DNA of 64,000 nt from Streptomyces sp. NBC_00390 (lineage in GTDB: Bacteria > Actinomycetota > Actinomycetes > Streptomycetales > Streptomycetaceae). The stretch covers positions 1,426,001-1,490,000 of the forward strand of contig NZ_CP107945.1 in the NCBI RefSeq assembly GCF_036057275.1, written 5' to 3'. Shown one piece after another: positions 1 to 9,102 of the stretch (within the stretch, counting starts at the first letter, position 1; each line of letters begins with the position of its first letter). The notes beneath the pieces are model-generated. The model made no database searches. It had not been told where the DNA came from and saw nothing but the letters and a program-made list of their open reading frames with translations. Both the position numbers and the translations under genes were made by a program.

Positions 1-1611
1 CGACCCGGGCCGCATGCTTCTCGGGTGGAAGGAGCCGGGGAAGGCGTCGTTGTGCCAGCCCGGTGCGTCGATGGCGCCCTGCAGGTCGAGCCCGCCCCGT
101 ACCCGGTCACGCAGGGCCACGGCCAGGAAGAAGTGCACCTGCCACTGGTCCTGCTGATCGCCGCCGGGCGTGCCGAACGCCATGACCGGTATTCCGTCCC
201 GCAGCGCGAGCGACGGCGAGAGGGTGGTCCGCGGGCGGCGCCCGGGGGTGAGCGAGTTCGGCAGACCGGGGTCGAGCCAGGCCATCTGCAGCCTCGTGCC
301 GAGAGGGAAACCCAGCTCGGGCACGACCGGGTTGGACTGCAGCCAGCCGCCGCTCGGCGTGGCCGCGACCATGTTGCCCCAGCGGTCGACGACATCCAGG
401 TGACACGTGTCGCCACGGGTCGCACCGTCGTCGGCGACGGTCGGCTCACCGGCACCGGGGGCCGGCGGACCCATCACGTCGAATCCGGGCTCCCCGGCCG
501 CGACGGCGGTAGCGTGCGCGCTGAGCGCGGGTGTCCGCCCCTCAGGACTGCCGGGCCGGAGCTCGTACGACGCCCTCTCCTCGATCAGCGCACGGCGCAC
601 GGCGTTGTACGGCTTGGACAGCAGCGCGGCCACGGGTACGTCGTCGGCGTCGCCGTACCAGGCCTCACGGTCGGCCATGGCGAGCTTGCAGCCCTCGATC
701 AGCAGGTGGACGTAGTCGGCGGAACCGTAGGCAGGGAGCTGGGACGGCAGCAGCGCCAGCTGCTGGAGGAAGGCGGGCCCCTGGCTCCAGGTGCCCGCCT
801 TGCACAGGGTCCAGCCGTTCCAGTCGTAGGTCACCGGGGCCTCGTACGAGGCGGACCAGCCGGCCAGGTCCGCCCTCGTGAGCGTGCCGGTGTGCCGGGT
901 GCCGCTGGTGTCCATGGTGGGCACGGCGGACTGCCGTACGAGCGCCTCGGCGACGAAGCCCTCCCGCCAGATCGTCCGCGCCCGCTCGATCTGCTCGGTC
1001 CGCCCACCCGCACCGGCCTCCTCGATCAGCCGCCGCCAGGTCGCGGCCAGCGCGGGATTGCGCAGCAGTCGGCCCGGCCGCGGTGCCTTTCCGCCGGGCA
1101 GATAGACGTCGGCGGACGTCGTCCACTCCGTCTCGAACAGCTTCCGCACCCGCTCCACGGTCTGCCCGATCCGCTCGACCGGCGCATGGCCGTCCTCCGC
1201 GTACCCGATGGCGTACCTCAGCACCTCGGCGAGCGTCCTGGTGCCGTGGTCGCGCAGCAGCACCATCCACGCGTCGAACGCCCCGGGCACGGCCGCGGCC
1301 AGCGGTCCGGTTCCGGGCACGAGATCGAGCCCGAGTGAGCGGTAGTGGCCGATGGTCGCGCCGGCGGACGCGACGCCCTGCCCGCACAGGACACGCACCT
1401 CGCCGCCCGCGGGGGCGAGGATGACCGGGACCTCGCCCGCGGGCCCGTTGAGGTGCGGCTCGACCACATGAAGGACGAATCCGGCGGCGACGGCGGCGTC
1501 GAAGGCGTTCCCGCCGTCCTCGAGCACGGCCATCGCGGACTGCGAGGCCAGCCAGTGGGTGGAGGACACCATGCCGAAGGTGCCCTGGAGGGTCGGCCGG
1601 GTGGTGAACAA
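1..1611 (-). CDS. gamma-glutamyltransferase family protein, 3' end outside window
   Basis: Reads leftward and runs off the window edge after 537 codons, so the C-terminus is missing. The start is inferred as TTG at 1611 because AGGAG lies about 8 bases upstream. The early segment has the Ntn-hydrolase gamma-glutamyltransferase pattern (DGGNAFDAAVAA, HLNGPAG), and a DTCHLDVVDRWGN segment holds the Thr that would become the autocatalytic nucleophile after cleavage into two subunits. No signal peptide is visible, unlike the secreted paralogue at 16512-18317. The residues after the nucleophile (NMVAATPSGGW) differ from classical glutathione-cleaving enzymes, so the substrate may be another gamma-glutamyl or acyl amide. 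Family call is firm; substrate is unknown. Confidence 0.85.
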   Translation of the reverse strand, partial: MFTTRPTLQGTFGMVSSTHWLASQSAMAVLEDGGNAFDAAVAAGFVLHVVEPHLNGPAGEVPVILAPAGGEVRVLCGQGVASAGATIGHYRSLGLDLVPGTGPLAAAVPGAFDAWMVLLRDHGTRTLAEVLRYAIGYAEDGHAPVERIGQTVERVRKLFETEWTTSADVYLPGGKAPRPGRLLRNPALAATWRRLIEEAGAGGRTEQIERARTIWREGFVAEALVRQSAVPTMDTSGTRHTGTLTRADLAGWSASYEAPVTYDWNGWTLCKAGTWSQGPAFLQQLALLPSQLPAYGSADYVHLLIEGCKLAMADREAWYGDADDVPVAALLSKPYNAVRRALIEERASYELRPGSPEGRTPALSAHATAVAAGEPGFDVMGPPAPGAGEPTVADDGATRGDTCHLDVVDRWGNMVAATPSGGWLQSNPVVPELGFPLGTRLQMAWLDPGLPNSLTPGRRPRTTLSPSLALRDGIPVMAFGTPGGDQQDQWQVHFFLAVALRDRVRGGLDLQGAIDAPGWHNDAFPGSFHPRSMRPGS

Positions 1612-1684
1612 CGTGGCGGCTCCTAGGTACGGCGGGGTCCGACCGACGGTACGCCGCGCCCGCCGCGCGGTCACCGGGCGCGGG

Positions 1685-2353
1685 TCAGGTGCCGTCCGCC
1701 GAGAAGTGCTGGTAGTCCGGCGGGTGCCAGCGGCCACCCCAGTGCCAGCCGACGGCCCGCATCTGCGTGGCGATGACGCCGTCGGGCGTGATCATGCCTT
1801 CGGCGGGGCGGGAGCGGTCGAGGCAGGCTCGCCCCGCCGGGGGATGGACATCGCCGGAGCCGTCCACGTACGGGTTCTCCACGGGGTTGATGTCCAGCGC
1901 GTCACCGTACGAGTGCCGGGAGAGGTGACGGGGATCGCCGGTCACCCGGCGGCAGTTGAACGCCGAGGTGTTGTCGTCCGCCATCGCTGCCGCGTCACTG
2001 CCGCCGTACTCCGCCATCACCCGCATCCGCCGGATCGGGAATCGTTCGTCGAAGGCCTTCCCGAACACCCGCAGCAGCGGGCGCACCTCGTCCTGATGGA
2101 CGATCAGTTCGCCGCGGTGCACGCGCCCGTCGAAGCCCCAGTGGTTCATTCGGACGAGCCGCAGCCGGGAGGGAGGCACCGGGCAGGCCGGATCGTAACT
2201 GGCACCGAGTTCGGCCGGTGGTACATCGCTGACGCGGGGCGAGAGCCGGGGTGGCGCGGCGGCGGTGAACTGGGCGGGCGTCGCGGTGCAGGCCAGCGTC
2301 AGAACCATGACCGAGGAGAGGACGGGCGCGACCGCCCGGTGCGCGATATGCAC
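1685..2353 (-). CDS. secreted M15-like (extensin/VanY-type) metallopeptidase
   Basis: 222 residues, with an N-terminal hydrophobic stretch (about residues 8-26) followed by Ala/Pro-rich sequence, consistent with export. A cysteine at about 22 gives a weak lipobox (TLAC), so a lipoprotein is possible. The catalytic part has the M15 zinc pattern: SRHSYGDALDINP, giving His and Asp ligands, and DYQHFS, giving the last His. This family hydrolyses peptidoglycan peptides at D-Ala or L-Ala/D-Glu bonds; which bond is not readable here. The start is GTG at 2353, with GAAAGG directly against it rather than spaced as a ribosome site, so a leaderless start is possible. It follows the gamma-glutamyltransferase-like gene head to tail but lies upstream of it in transcription. 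Confidence 0.8.
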   Translation of the reverse strand: MHIAHRAVAPVLSSVMVLTLACTATPAQFTAAAPPRLSPRVSDVPPAELGASYDPACPVPPSRLRLVRMNHWGFDGRVHRGELIVHQDEVRPLLRVFGKAFDERFPIRRMRVMAEYGGSDAAAMADDNTSAFNCRRVTGDPRHLSRHSYGDALDINPVENPYVDGSGDVHPPAGRACLDRSRPAEGMITPDGVIATQMRAVGWHWGGRWHPPDYQHFSADGT

Positions 2354-2600
2354 CCTTTCAGCGTAGTTGGCGGACCGACTTCCGCACCCTGCGAGGCATC
2401 CGGCCCCGCAGGTGCCGCGCTGCCTGCCGCGGAATATCCTGGAACGGCCGCGAAACCGGCTGCGCGCGGTTCGGACCGGCCGACGCGCGGGCGAGTGCGC
2501 CCAGTTGGACGCAGATACTCCGCCGCGTGATGACGCGGCGGACGCAGGTGACCGAGGGGTGCCTCAGCCCGGCGGGGCACGTCCGGGAACGCCTGTGAGG

Positions 2601-3197
2601 TCAGAGCCCCGCGTCCTGGCTGACCGCGCCCCGGGCGAGCAGCAGCAGCGCGTCGACGAGGTCGTCGGCCGGGCTGCCGGTGGCGAGACGCCGCAGCTGG
2701 AGGCCCATCACCAGAGCCACGATGGTCGCCGCGTAGGCCTCGGCGTCCGGGACTCCGAGACCGGTGAGGATCTGCACCGCCAGGCGGTCATAGGCGGAGA
2801 AGGCCTCGGAGGCGGCCTCCCGCAGCCGCTCGTCCCGCCCGGCCTGGACATACAGCTCGAAGGTCGCGATGTGCTCGCTCCCGAACGGGATGCCGCCCGC
2901 CACCTGCCCCGCGAGCGAGGCGGCACCCGCGATGTCGATGCCCTCGCCCTGGTACCGGTCGGCCAGCTCGGTGAAGCGGCGGGTCTCCGCGCGGACGAAG
3001 TGCAGCAAGCTCTCCCGCAGCAGTTCGTGCTGGGTCTCGAAGTGGTACGTGACCGAGCCCAGCGAGACCCCGGCCTCCTTGGCGATCCTCCGGTTGGTGA
3101 CCGCCGCGACGCCGTCCTGACCGATGATGTGCAGGACGGCGGCGATGATGCGCTGCCGGGTGGGCGCGGAGCGGGCGGCGTTGGACATGAGGGTCAT
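2601..3197 (-). CDS. TetR family transcriptional regulator
   Basis: 198 residues. The N-terminal 60 residues carry a TetR helix-turn-helix (RIAKEAGVSLGSVTYHFET), followed by a helical ligand-binding domain. The ATG overlaps the stop of the upstream amidase gene by four bases (ATGA), so the two are translationally coupled; a second ATG lies three codons in. Because the regulator is co-transcribed with the amidase, the obvious target is the amidase/SDR divergent promoter, which holds the 18-bp palindrome at 4644-4661. The ligand is unknown. Confidence 0.9.
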   Translation of the reverse strand: MTLMSNAARSAPTRQRIIAAVLHIIGQDGVAAVTNRRIAKEAGVSLGSVTYHFETQHELLRESLLHFVRAETRRFTELADRYQGEGIDIAGAASLAGQVAGGIPFGSEHIATFELYVQAGRDERLREAASEAFSAYDRLAVQILTGLGVPDAEAYAATIVALVMGLQLRRLATGSPADDLVDALLLLARGAVSQDAGL

Positions 3198-4624
3198 TGT
3201 TCCACTGGCGTGGCCCCCTTGATCGCGGGGGCGGGTGGGCGCTTCTCGTACCAGCGCTGGTCGGCCTCCAGCTGGGCCGCAAGCGAGATCAGCCTCTCCT
3301 CGCTGCCGGCGGGGCCGAGCAGCTGGGCGCCCACGGGCAGTCCGTCGGCGGTCAGGCCGGCGGGCACGTTGACGCCGGGCCAGCCCAGGACGTTCCAGGG
3401 GAAGGCGTACGGGCAGGCGGCCGTCATCGTGGAGTTGGTGCGCCAGGTGCCGAGGTCGTCGAAGGTGCCGATGCGCGGTGGCGGGGTGGCGGTCGTCGGG
3501 GCGAGGATCACGTCGTAGGTGTCGAAGATGGCGCCGATACGGCGGTGCTGGCGGCTTTCGCGGGCGCGGGCGGCGCGCACGACCGGGCCCCGCAGCAGCC
3601 GGGCGCTGCGCATGGCGCTGCGGGTACGCCGGTCGAGCAGCGCGGCCTGGGGATGCAGTGCCGCGAGCTCAGCGACACCCGTCGTACCGCGTGCCACCAG
3701 ACTCAGGCCGATCAGCCCGTAACGCGGCCTGGCCTCCTCGACGGTGTGGCCGAGGCGGGCGAGCGCCTCGGCGAGCGCGGTCACCGCACGGCGCACCTCG
3801 GGATGCGGCTTGGTGCCGGTGAGGGTCATCGGGGGCCGCCAGGCCAGGGCGATCCGGAGGGTGCCCGGCTCGCGGCGGGCGGCGGCCGAGGCGTCGATCG
3901 CGTCGGGCCGGTGCAGGTCATCGGGGTGCGAGCCCTGCACGACGTCGAGCAGCAGGGCCGCGTCGGCCACGGTGCGTGCGAGCGGGCCGTTGACGGCGAG
4001 GCCCTGGAAGGCGTCGGTGTACGGGTACAGGGAGACCCGGCCGCGCTGGGGCTTGATGCCGACGAGATGCGTCCAGGCCGAGGGGATGCGGATGGACCCC
4101 GCGCCGTCCGAGCCGACTGCCGCGGGCACGAGTCCGGCCGCGACGGCCGCCGCCGAACCACCGGAGGACCCGCCCGGGGTGTGGTCGAGCGACCAGGGGT
4201 TACGGGTGGCACCGAAGGCCGGCCCTTCGGTGAACGGCCACTGGCCGAGCTCGCAGGAGTTCGTCTTGCCGACGATCACGGCTCCGGCCTCGCGCAGTCT
4301 GCGGGTGGTTTCGCCGTCGGCCGCCGCTGCCGCGGTCTCGCCCTGGCACCCGAAGAGGGTGGGCAGGCCCGCCACATCGGTGTCGTCCTTGACGGCCATC
4401 GGTACGCCCAGCAGAGGCAGCTGCTCCCCCGCGGCCAGTCGCCGGTCCGCCTCCCTCGCCTCCGCGAGTGCCTGTTCGCCGCGTACCCAGCGAAATGCGT
4501 TGATGGTGCTCTGGCTTGCCTCGATGCGCTCGATGGCGCTCGCCACGAGGGTCTCGGACGAGGTGTGCCCGTCCCGCAACTCCCGGATGTGTTCCGCCAG
4601 TCCGCCGAATTCATCTGTGGACAC
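3194..4624 (-). CDS. amidase signature family amidohydrolase
   Basis: 476 residues. The amidase-signature core is clear: the catalytic Lys in VPMAVKDDTD (about residue 78), the Gly/Ser-rich GGSSGGSAAAVAAGL and the nucleophile region GSIRIPS, completing the Ser-cisSer-Lys triad. Family members hydrolyse carboxylic amides from acetamide to aryl amides and Glu-tRNA amide. This one is not GatA, because it lacks gatB/gatC partners and sits with a TetR regulator. No signal peptide or membrane segment, so probably cytoplasmic. It is the first gene of an amidase-tetR operon, divergent from the SDR gene at 4680 with 55 bases between starts. Substrate unknown. Confidence 0.88.
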   Translation of the reverse strand: MSTDEFGGLAEHIRELRDGHTSSETLVASAIERIEASQSTINAFRWVRGEQALAEAREADRRLAAGEQLPLLGVPMAVKDDTDVAGLPTLFGCQGETAAAAADGETTRRLREAGAVIVGKTNSCELGQWPFTEGPAFGATRNPWSLDHTPGGSSGGSAAAVAAGLVPAAVGSDGAGSIRIPSAWTHLVGIKPQRGRVSLYPYTDAFQGLAVNGPLARTVADAALLLDVVQGSHPDDLHRPDAIDASAAARREPGTLRIALAWRPPMTLTGTKPHPEVRRAVTALAEALARLGHTVEEARPRYGLIGLSLVARGTTGVAELAALHPQAALLDRRTRSAMRSARLLRGPVVRAARARESRQHRRIGAIFDTYDVILAPTTATPPPRIGTFDDLGTWRTNSTMTAACPYAFPWNVLGWPGVNVPAGLTADGLPVGAQLLGPAGSEERLISLAAQLEADQRWYEKRPPAPAIKGATPVEQ

Positions 4625-4643
4625 GACCGCCCCGCCTCCCTAT

Positions 4644-4661
4644 TGTTCGTTCGAACGAACA
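4644..4661. promoter_or_regulatory. 18-bp perfect palindrome, likely TetR operator
   Basis: TGTTCGTTCGAACGAACA is a perfect inverted repeat centred at 4652/4653, in the 55-bp space between the divergent starts of the amidase (4624) and the SDR (4680). Size and symmetry fit a TetR dimer site, and the TetR gene is last in the amidase operon. One site could repress both promoters. Assignment to this regulator is inference. Confidence 0.7.
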
Positions 4662-4679
4662 GAACTGGAGGGTAACCAG

Positions 4680-5471
4680 ATGCGCATCAGCGGAGCAAGC
4701 GTTCTGCTCACCGGCGTCACTGGCGGCATCGGCGGCGCACTCGCCGCCGAACTGACCGCCAAGGGGGCGAAGTTGGTGGTGACCGGCCGCCGCCGCGAGG
4801 CGCTGGAGCCGTTCGCCGAGCGCTACGGCGCGCGAACGATCGTCGCCGACCTCGGCGACGCCGACGATGTCCGGCGGCTGGCCGACGAGGCCGCGGGCAC
4901 GGACATCCTTCTCGCCAACGCCGCGCTGCCGTCCAGCGGTGACGTGCTCGACTACACGCCGGAGCAGATCGACCGTGCACTTGCGGTGAACCTGCGCGCC
5001 CCGGTCATGCTGGCCCGGCTGCTCGCGCCGGCGATGATCGACGCGGGCCGGGGTCATATCGCCTTCGTCGGCTCGCTCTCCGGCCTGGCGGCGACCAAGT
5101 CCTCGTCCCTGTACAACGCGACCAAGTTCGGGCTGCGCGGGTTCTCGCTCGCCTTCCGCCAGGATCTGCACGGCACGGGTGTCGGTGTCTCGATCGTCCA
5201 GCCCGGATTCGTGCGCGACCTGGGGATGTTCGCCGCCACCGGGTCCAAGACCCCCGGCGGTGTGCGGACCGTCTCGCCCCGCCAGGTCGTCGACAAGGTG
5301 GTACGTGCCGTCGAACGCAATGTTGCCGAGATCAATGTCGCGCCGCTGGAACTCCGGTTCCTGACCTCGGTCGCCGCCCAGTTCCCGGGCCTGGCCGAAC
5401 GGGTGCAGCGCCGGGCGGGCGCCGAGCCGGTGATCCGCGAGATCGTGGAGGCCCAGCGCTCCCGTCGCTGA
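4680..5471 (+). CDS. short-chain dehydrogenase/reductase (SDR)
   Basis: 263 residues from ATG 4680, with GGAGGG 7-8 bases upstream. Classical SDR features in order: the cofactor motif TGVTGGIG near residue 11, a D-L pair after the second strand, ANAAL replacing the usual NNAG, the catalytic Ser in FVGSLSG, and YNATK with the Tyr/Lys pair. The Arg pair after the second strand (TGRRREAL) suggests NADP(H). It is transcribed away from the amidase-tetR operon across a shared operator-like palindrome, so it probably acts in the same detoxification or catabolic response. Substrate not identifiable. Confidence 0.9.
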   Translation: MRISGASVLLTGVTGGIGGALAAELTAKGAKLVVTGRRREALEPFAERYGARTIVADLGDADDVRRLADEAAGTDILLANAALPSSGDVLDYTPEQIDRALAVNLRAPVMLARLLAPAMIDAGRGHIAFVGSLSGLAATKSSSLYNATKFGLRGFSLAFRQDLHGTGVGVSIVQPGFVRDLGMFAATGSKTPGGVRTVSPRQVVDKVVRAVERNVAEINVAPLELRFLTSVAAQFPGLAERVQRRAGAEPVIREIVEAQRSRR

Positions 5472-5542
5472 GCAACCCGCCTGTCAGTGACCCTTGCTAC
5501 GGTCGGCCGCGCCGGTGGACCGACAGGGAGTGAGGGCCCGCC

Positions 5543-6517
5543 ATGGAGAGTGCGCGCCGTGCCGCACTGGACCATGTGCTGCAGCTGATCGCACAAGCGC
5601 CGTGGAGCGACGGGCTGGTGCTGCGCGGCAGCATGACGCTTCAGGCGTGGGCGGGTGACGCCGCTCGCGAGCCGGGTGACCTGGACTGGATCGTGCACAC
5701 GCCCGGGCCGGCGAACTGCCCGGACCCGCTCAGCCCGTTCCCGTACGTCGACACCATCGAGACGGTGCAGCAGTGGCCCGAGGCCTCGGACGGAGCGGCA
5801 CGGTACGAGATATGGGGCGAGGAGGAGTTCTCGGCGTACGGGGCACGGCCGTTGCTCCCGCCGGAGGGGCTGCGCTGGCTGGACGCCCCGGCGCTCGGTG
5901 TGCCCGCCTCGCCCCTGCAGGATCTGATCGAGGCGATCCGCGAGCACCCGGCCGCAGCAGGGGGTGTCACCCTGGACCCGGACGGCGTCCGGGGCGACGA
6001 CCTCAAGGGGTACGACGGCGATGTGAGCTACGGCGACCGGGACGAGGAGTGGGAGTACGACACGCCCGGCGTCCGGGCCGTCATTCCCTGGCAGGCGCCC
6101 GGGTCGCTCCCCGGCAGGGCACAGGGAGAGATCCAGGTCGACTTCGCCTTCGACGAGGTGCTGCACGACGCCCCGGTGTGGACCGCCGTCCCGCGCGGCG
6201 ACGGCGGCCCGCCCACCGCGGTCCGCACCGCAAGCCGCGAACTGTCGCTCGCCTGGAAGCTGCTGTGGCTGGTCACGGACCACGGGAAGGACGGGTCGGC
6301 CGGCGGCAAGGATCTGTACGACGCCGTCCTGCTGGCCGAGTGCCCGCGCACGCGGCTCACCCCGCGGCTGCTGCGCAGGGTGCTCGGCAGCCACGCGGCG
6401 GGCTTCGGCCCTGGCTCCGTCCGCGCCTGGCACATCGCCGCCTCGTGTCCCGGCGCCCCGGACCGGCTCAAGGAACGGCTGGTCCGGGCACTGGGGCCGG
6501 GGTTCAGCGCCGGCTGA
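5543..6517 (+). CDS. AbiEii/AbiGii-like nucleotidyltransferase family protein
   Basis: 324 residues. The N-terminal part has the minimal nucleotidyltransferase pattern LRGSMTLQAW then GDLDWIV, the GS and DxD elements. Later come QVDFAFDE and SLAWKLLWLV with a downstream K-DLYDAVLLAE, the layout of AbiEii/AbiGii-type enzymes. In toxin-antitoxin AbiE systems such enzymes add nucleotides to tRNA acceptor ends. No AbiEi-like antitoxin or other small partner is adjacent: an SDR lies upstream and a permease converges downstream. It may therefore be a domesticated or solitary enzyme. Its 3' end overlaps the convergent permease gene by 14 bases. Activity as a toxin is not shown by the sequence. Confidence 0.75.
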   Translation: MESARRAALDHVLQLIAQAPWSDGLVLRGSMTLQAWAGDAAREPGDLDWIVHTPGPANCPDPLSPFPYVDTIETVQQWPEASDGAARYEIWGEEEFSAYGARPLLPPEGLRWLDAPALGVPASPLQDLIEAIREHPAAAGGVTLDPDGVRGDDLKGYDGDVSYGDRDEEWEYDTPGVRAVIPWQAPGSLPGRAQGEIQVDFAFDEVLHDAPVWTAVPRGDGGPPTAVRTASRELSLAWKLLWLVTDHGKDGSAGGKDLYDAVLLAECPRTRLTPRLLRRVLGSHAAGFGPGSVRAWHIAASCPGAPDRLKERLVRALGPGFSAG

Positions 6518-8042
6518 CCCGCTCGGGCATCATCAGCAGCATGTAGAGCAGCAGCGATGCCCCGAGACCCACCGCCCAGCCGTAGTTCGCGAGCGGCTTG
6601 AGGAGCGGGATCAGGCCGTCCTCGGGGAACGGGCCCTTGCCCGGCGCGGAATGGGAGCCGCCGATGGCCAGCAGCCCGCCGACCGCGAACGCGGCCACCG
6701 CGCGCAGGTTCCAGCCGGAGGTGTACCAGTAGCGGCTGCCCGGCGTGTACAGGCCGGCAAGGTCCAGCACGGTGCGGCGCACCAGCCAGTAGTCGGCGAT
6801 GAGGATGCCCGCGACCGTGCCGAGCAGTCCGCCGACCAGTCCGAGCCAGGTGAAGATGTACAGCTCGGGCGTCTCGGTGAGCTGCCACGGCATGATCAGC
6901 ACACCGACGACGCCTGTGATCAGCGCGCCCCTGCGGAAGTTGATGAACCGCGGCGCCAGATTGGCCAGGTCGTACGCCGGCGAGACGACGTTGGCCGCGA
7001 TGTTCACCGAGATCGTCGCGATCAGCACGGTCACCAGCGCGAACAGCAGCCCGAAGACGTTGTCGGTCTTGGCGGCGAGTTCGACCGGGTCCCAGATGGC
7101 AGCGCCGTACACGGCCTGGGAGCCGGAGGTGACGAACACCGACAGCAGTGCGAACAGGGTCATCGTCGTCGGCAGGCCGAGCGTCTGGCCCCACACCTGC
7201 GCACGCTGGCCCTTGCCGAAGCGGGTGAAGTCCGGGATGTTCAGCGACAGCGTGGACCAGAAGGCGATCATGCCCATGAGCGAGGGGAAGAAGACGGGCC
7301 AGAAGTCCGCGCCCCAGCCGAGCTGCGACGGCTGGTCCAGCAGTGGTCCGAGGCCGCCCGCCTTGTTCGCGATCCACACGAACAGGACCAGGGCGCCGAC
7401 GATGACGAACGGCGCGGCCCAGTTCTCGAACCGGCGCAGTGTCTCCATCCCCCGGTAGATGATGGCGAGTTCGAGTACCCAGAAGAGCACGAAGCACACC
7501 CACAGCGTCCACGGCTGCCCGCCGATCTCCGCCGCCTCCGCCCAGCCGCCGAAGATCTTGCCGAGCAGGATGAAGATGCCCTGGCCGCCGATCCAGGTCT
7601 GGATACCGAACCATGCGCAGGCGACCCCGGCCCTGATCAGCGCGGGCAGGTTGGCGCCGCGCAGGCCGAACGACGCCCGGGCCAGGACCGGGAACGGGAT
7701 GCCGTACTTCGGCCCGGCATGCCCGGTGAGCAGCATCGGCGCCAGCACGATCAGATTGGCCAGCGCGATGGTGAACACCGCCTGCTTCCAGTCCATGCCG
7801 AGCGCGACCAGGCCCGAGGCGAGCAGCCAGGACGGGATGTTGTGGGCCATGCCGACCCAGAGGGCCGCGAAGTTGTAGGTCGTCCAGTGACGGTCGGCGA
7901 TCGGAACGGGCAGCAGATCGTCGTTGACGAAGCGGTTGTCGGCGGGGACCTCGCCTGGTGCGAGCTCGATGCGAGCGGTCTGTACGGACATGGGGGTGGC
8001 TATCGGCCCGTCGGAGGGGGTGGGCGGAACGGTCGAGGTCAT
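6504..8042 (-). CDS. NCS1 family nucleobase/hydantoin permease
   Basis: 512 residues, about 12 hydrophobic segments, with NCS1 hallmarks near the N-terminus (a conserved Asn/Trp-rich segment ending NIPSWLLA, then LTGHAGPKYGIPFPVLARASFG and a TWIGGQG segment). NCS1 proteins import uracil, hydantoins, allantoin, cytosine or thiamine with Na+ or H+. As the last gene of the dihydropyrimidinase operon it most likely brings in uracil, dihydropyrimidine or a hydantoin. It starts 37 bases after the stop of the LLM oxidoreductase gene. Confidence 0.9.
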   Translation of the reverse strand: MTSTVPPTPSDGPIATPMSVQTARIELAPGEVPADNRFVNDDLLPVPIADRHWTTYNFAALWVGMAHNIPSWLLASGLVALGMDWKQAVFTIALANLIVLAPMLLTGHAGPKYGIPFPVLARASFGLRGANLPALIRAGVACAWFGIQTWIGGQGIFILLGKIFGGWAEAAEIGGQPWTLWVCFVLFWVLELAIIYRGMETLRRFENWAAPFVIVGALVLFVWIANKAGGLGPLLDQPSQLGWGADFWPVFFPSLMGMIAFWSTLSLNIPDFTRFGKGQRAQVWGQTLGLPTTMTLFALLSVFVTSGSQAVYGAAIWDPVELAAKTDNVFGLLFALVTVLIATISVNIAANVVSPAYDLANLAPRFINFRRGALITGVVGVLIMPWQLTETPELYIFTWLGLVGGLLGTVAGILIADYWLVRRTVLDLAGLYTPGSRYWYTSGWNLRAVAAFAVGGLLAIGGSHSAPGKGPFPEDGLIPLLKPLANYGWAVGLGASLLLYMLLMMPERVSRR

Positions 8043-8079
8043 GGCGGCTGACCCTTCAGGCGTGCGCGGTGCGCGGACT

Positions 8080-9081
8080 TCAGAGGTTGAGTGCGGGGAT
8101 GATCTCGGAGCCGTACGCGTCGATCGTCGCTTCCTTCGCGTCGTGCATGTTGTAGACCGCGAACTGGTCGACGCCCAGGTCCCGCAGTGCCGTCAGCTTC
8201 TCGATGTGCGCCTCGGCCGGCCCCAGCAGACAGAACCGGTCGACGATCTCGTCCGGGACGAAGTCGGTCGACGGGTTCCCGGCGCGGCCGTGGTGGCTGT
8301 AGTCGTAGCCGTGCCGCTCCTTGATGTACGCCGTCAGCGCCTCCGGAACCATGTCCGAGTGCTCGCCGTAACGGGAGACCAGATCGGCGACATGATTGCC
8401 GACCATCCCGCCGAACCAGCGGCACTGGTCGCGGGCGTGGGCGAGGTCGTCACCGACATACGCCGGCGCGGCCACACAGATGGTGACGGACGCGGGGTCG
8501 CGTCCCGCGTCCGCGGCCGCGTCGCGCACGGCCTTGACCATCCACTCCGTCAGATAGAGGTCGGCGAGCTGCAGGATGAAGCCGTCGGCCTTCTGCCCGG
8601 CGAGCGCCAGGGCCTTGGGGCCGTACGCCGCCATCCACACGGGCAGCTTCCCGTTCTTCACCCAGGGGATACGGATCGGGCTGCCGTCGACGACCGCCTC
8701 CCGGCCCTCGGCGAGATCGCGGATCACGCCGATCGCCTCGCCGAGCCTGGCCAGGGTGTTGGGCTTGCGTCCGGCCACCCTCATCGCCGAGTCGCCGCGC
8801 CCGATACCGCACACGGTGCGGTTGCCGTACATGTCGTTGAGCGTGGCGAAGGTGGAGGCGGTCACCTCCCAGGTCCGGGTGCCCGGGTTGGTGACCATCG
8901 GTCCCACGATCATCTTCTGTGTGTGCTCGAGGATCCGGCTGTATACGACGAACGGCTCCTGCCACAGCACCGCGGAGTCGAAGGTCCAGCCGTAGCGGAA
9001 GCCGTTGCGTTCCGCGCGCCGCATCAGTCCGACGACGGCCGAAGCCGGCGGGTCGGTCTGCAGGACGAGTCCGAAGTCCAC
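8080..9081 (-). CDS. LLM class F420-dependent oxidoreductase, CPS_4043-like (TIGR03842 type)
   Basis: 333 residues from GTG 9081, with a perfect AGGAGG 8 bases upstream. It is a TIM-barrel luciferase-like protein; motifs include the N-terminal MDFGLVLQTDPPAS, the WTFDSAVLWQEP segment and CGIGRGDSAMR near residue 92. It resembles methylenetetrahydromethanopterin-reductase-like F420 enzymes. The family's biochemical role is not established to my knowledge. Here it lies between dihydropyrimidinase and a nucleobase permease, 21 bases from the former, so a reduction or oxidation of a pyrimidine or hydantoin ring is the natural guess. Cofactor use (F420 rather than FMN) is inferred from family. Confidence 0.85.
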   Translation of the reverse strand: MDFGLVLQTDPPASAVVGLMRRAERNGFRYGWTFDSAVLWQEPFVVYSRILEHTQKMIVGPMVTNPGTRTWEVTASTFATLNDMYGNRTVCGIGRGDSAMRVAGRKPNTLARLGEAIGVIRDLAEGREAVVDGSPIRIPWVKNGKLPVWMAAYGPKALALAGQKADGFILQLADLYLTEWMVKAVRDAAADAGRDPASVTICVAAPAYVGDDLAHARDQCRWFGGMVGNHVADLVSRYGEHSDMVPEALTAYIKERHGYDYSHHGRAGNPSTDFVPDEIVDRFCLLGPAEAHIEKLTALRDLGVDQFAVYNMHDAKEATIDAYGSEIIPALNL

Positions 9082-9102
9082 GTCGGGGCCTCCTGGTTCG
9101 GG

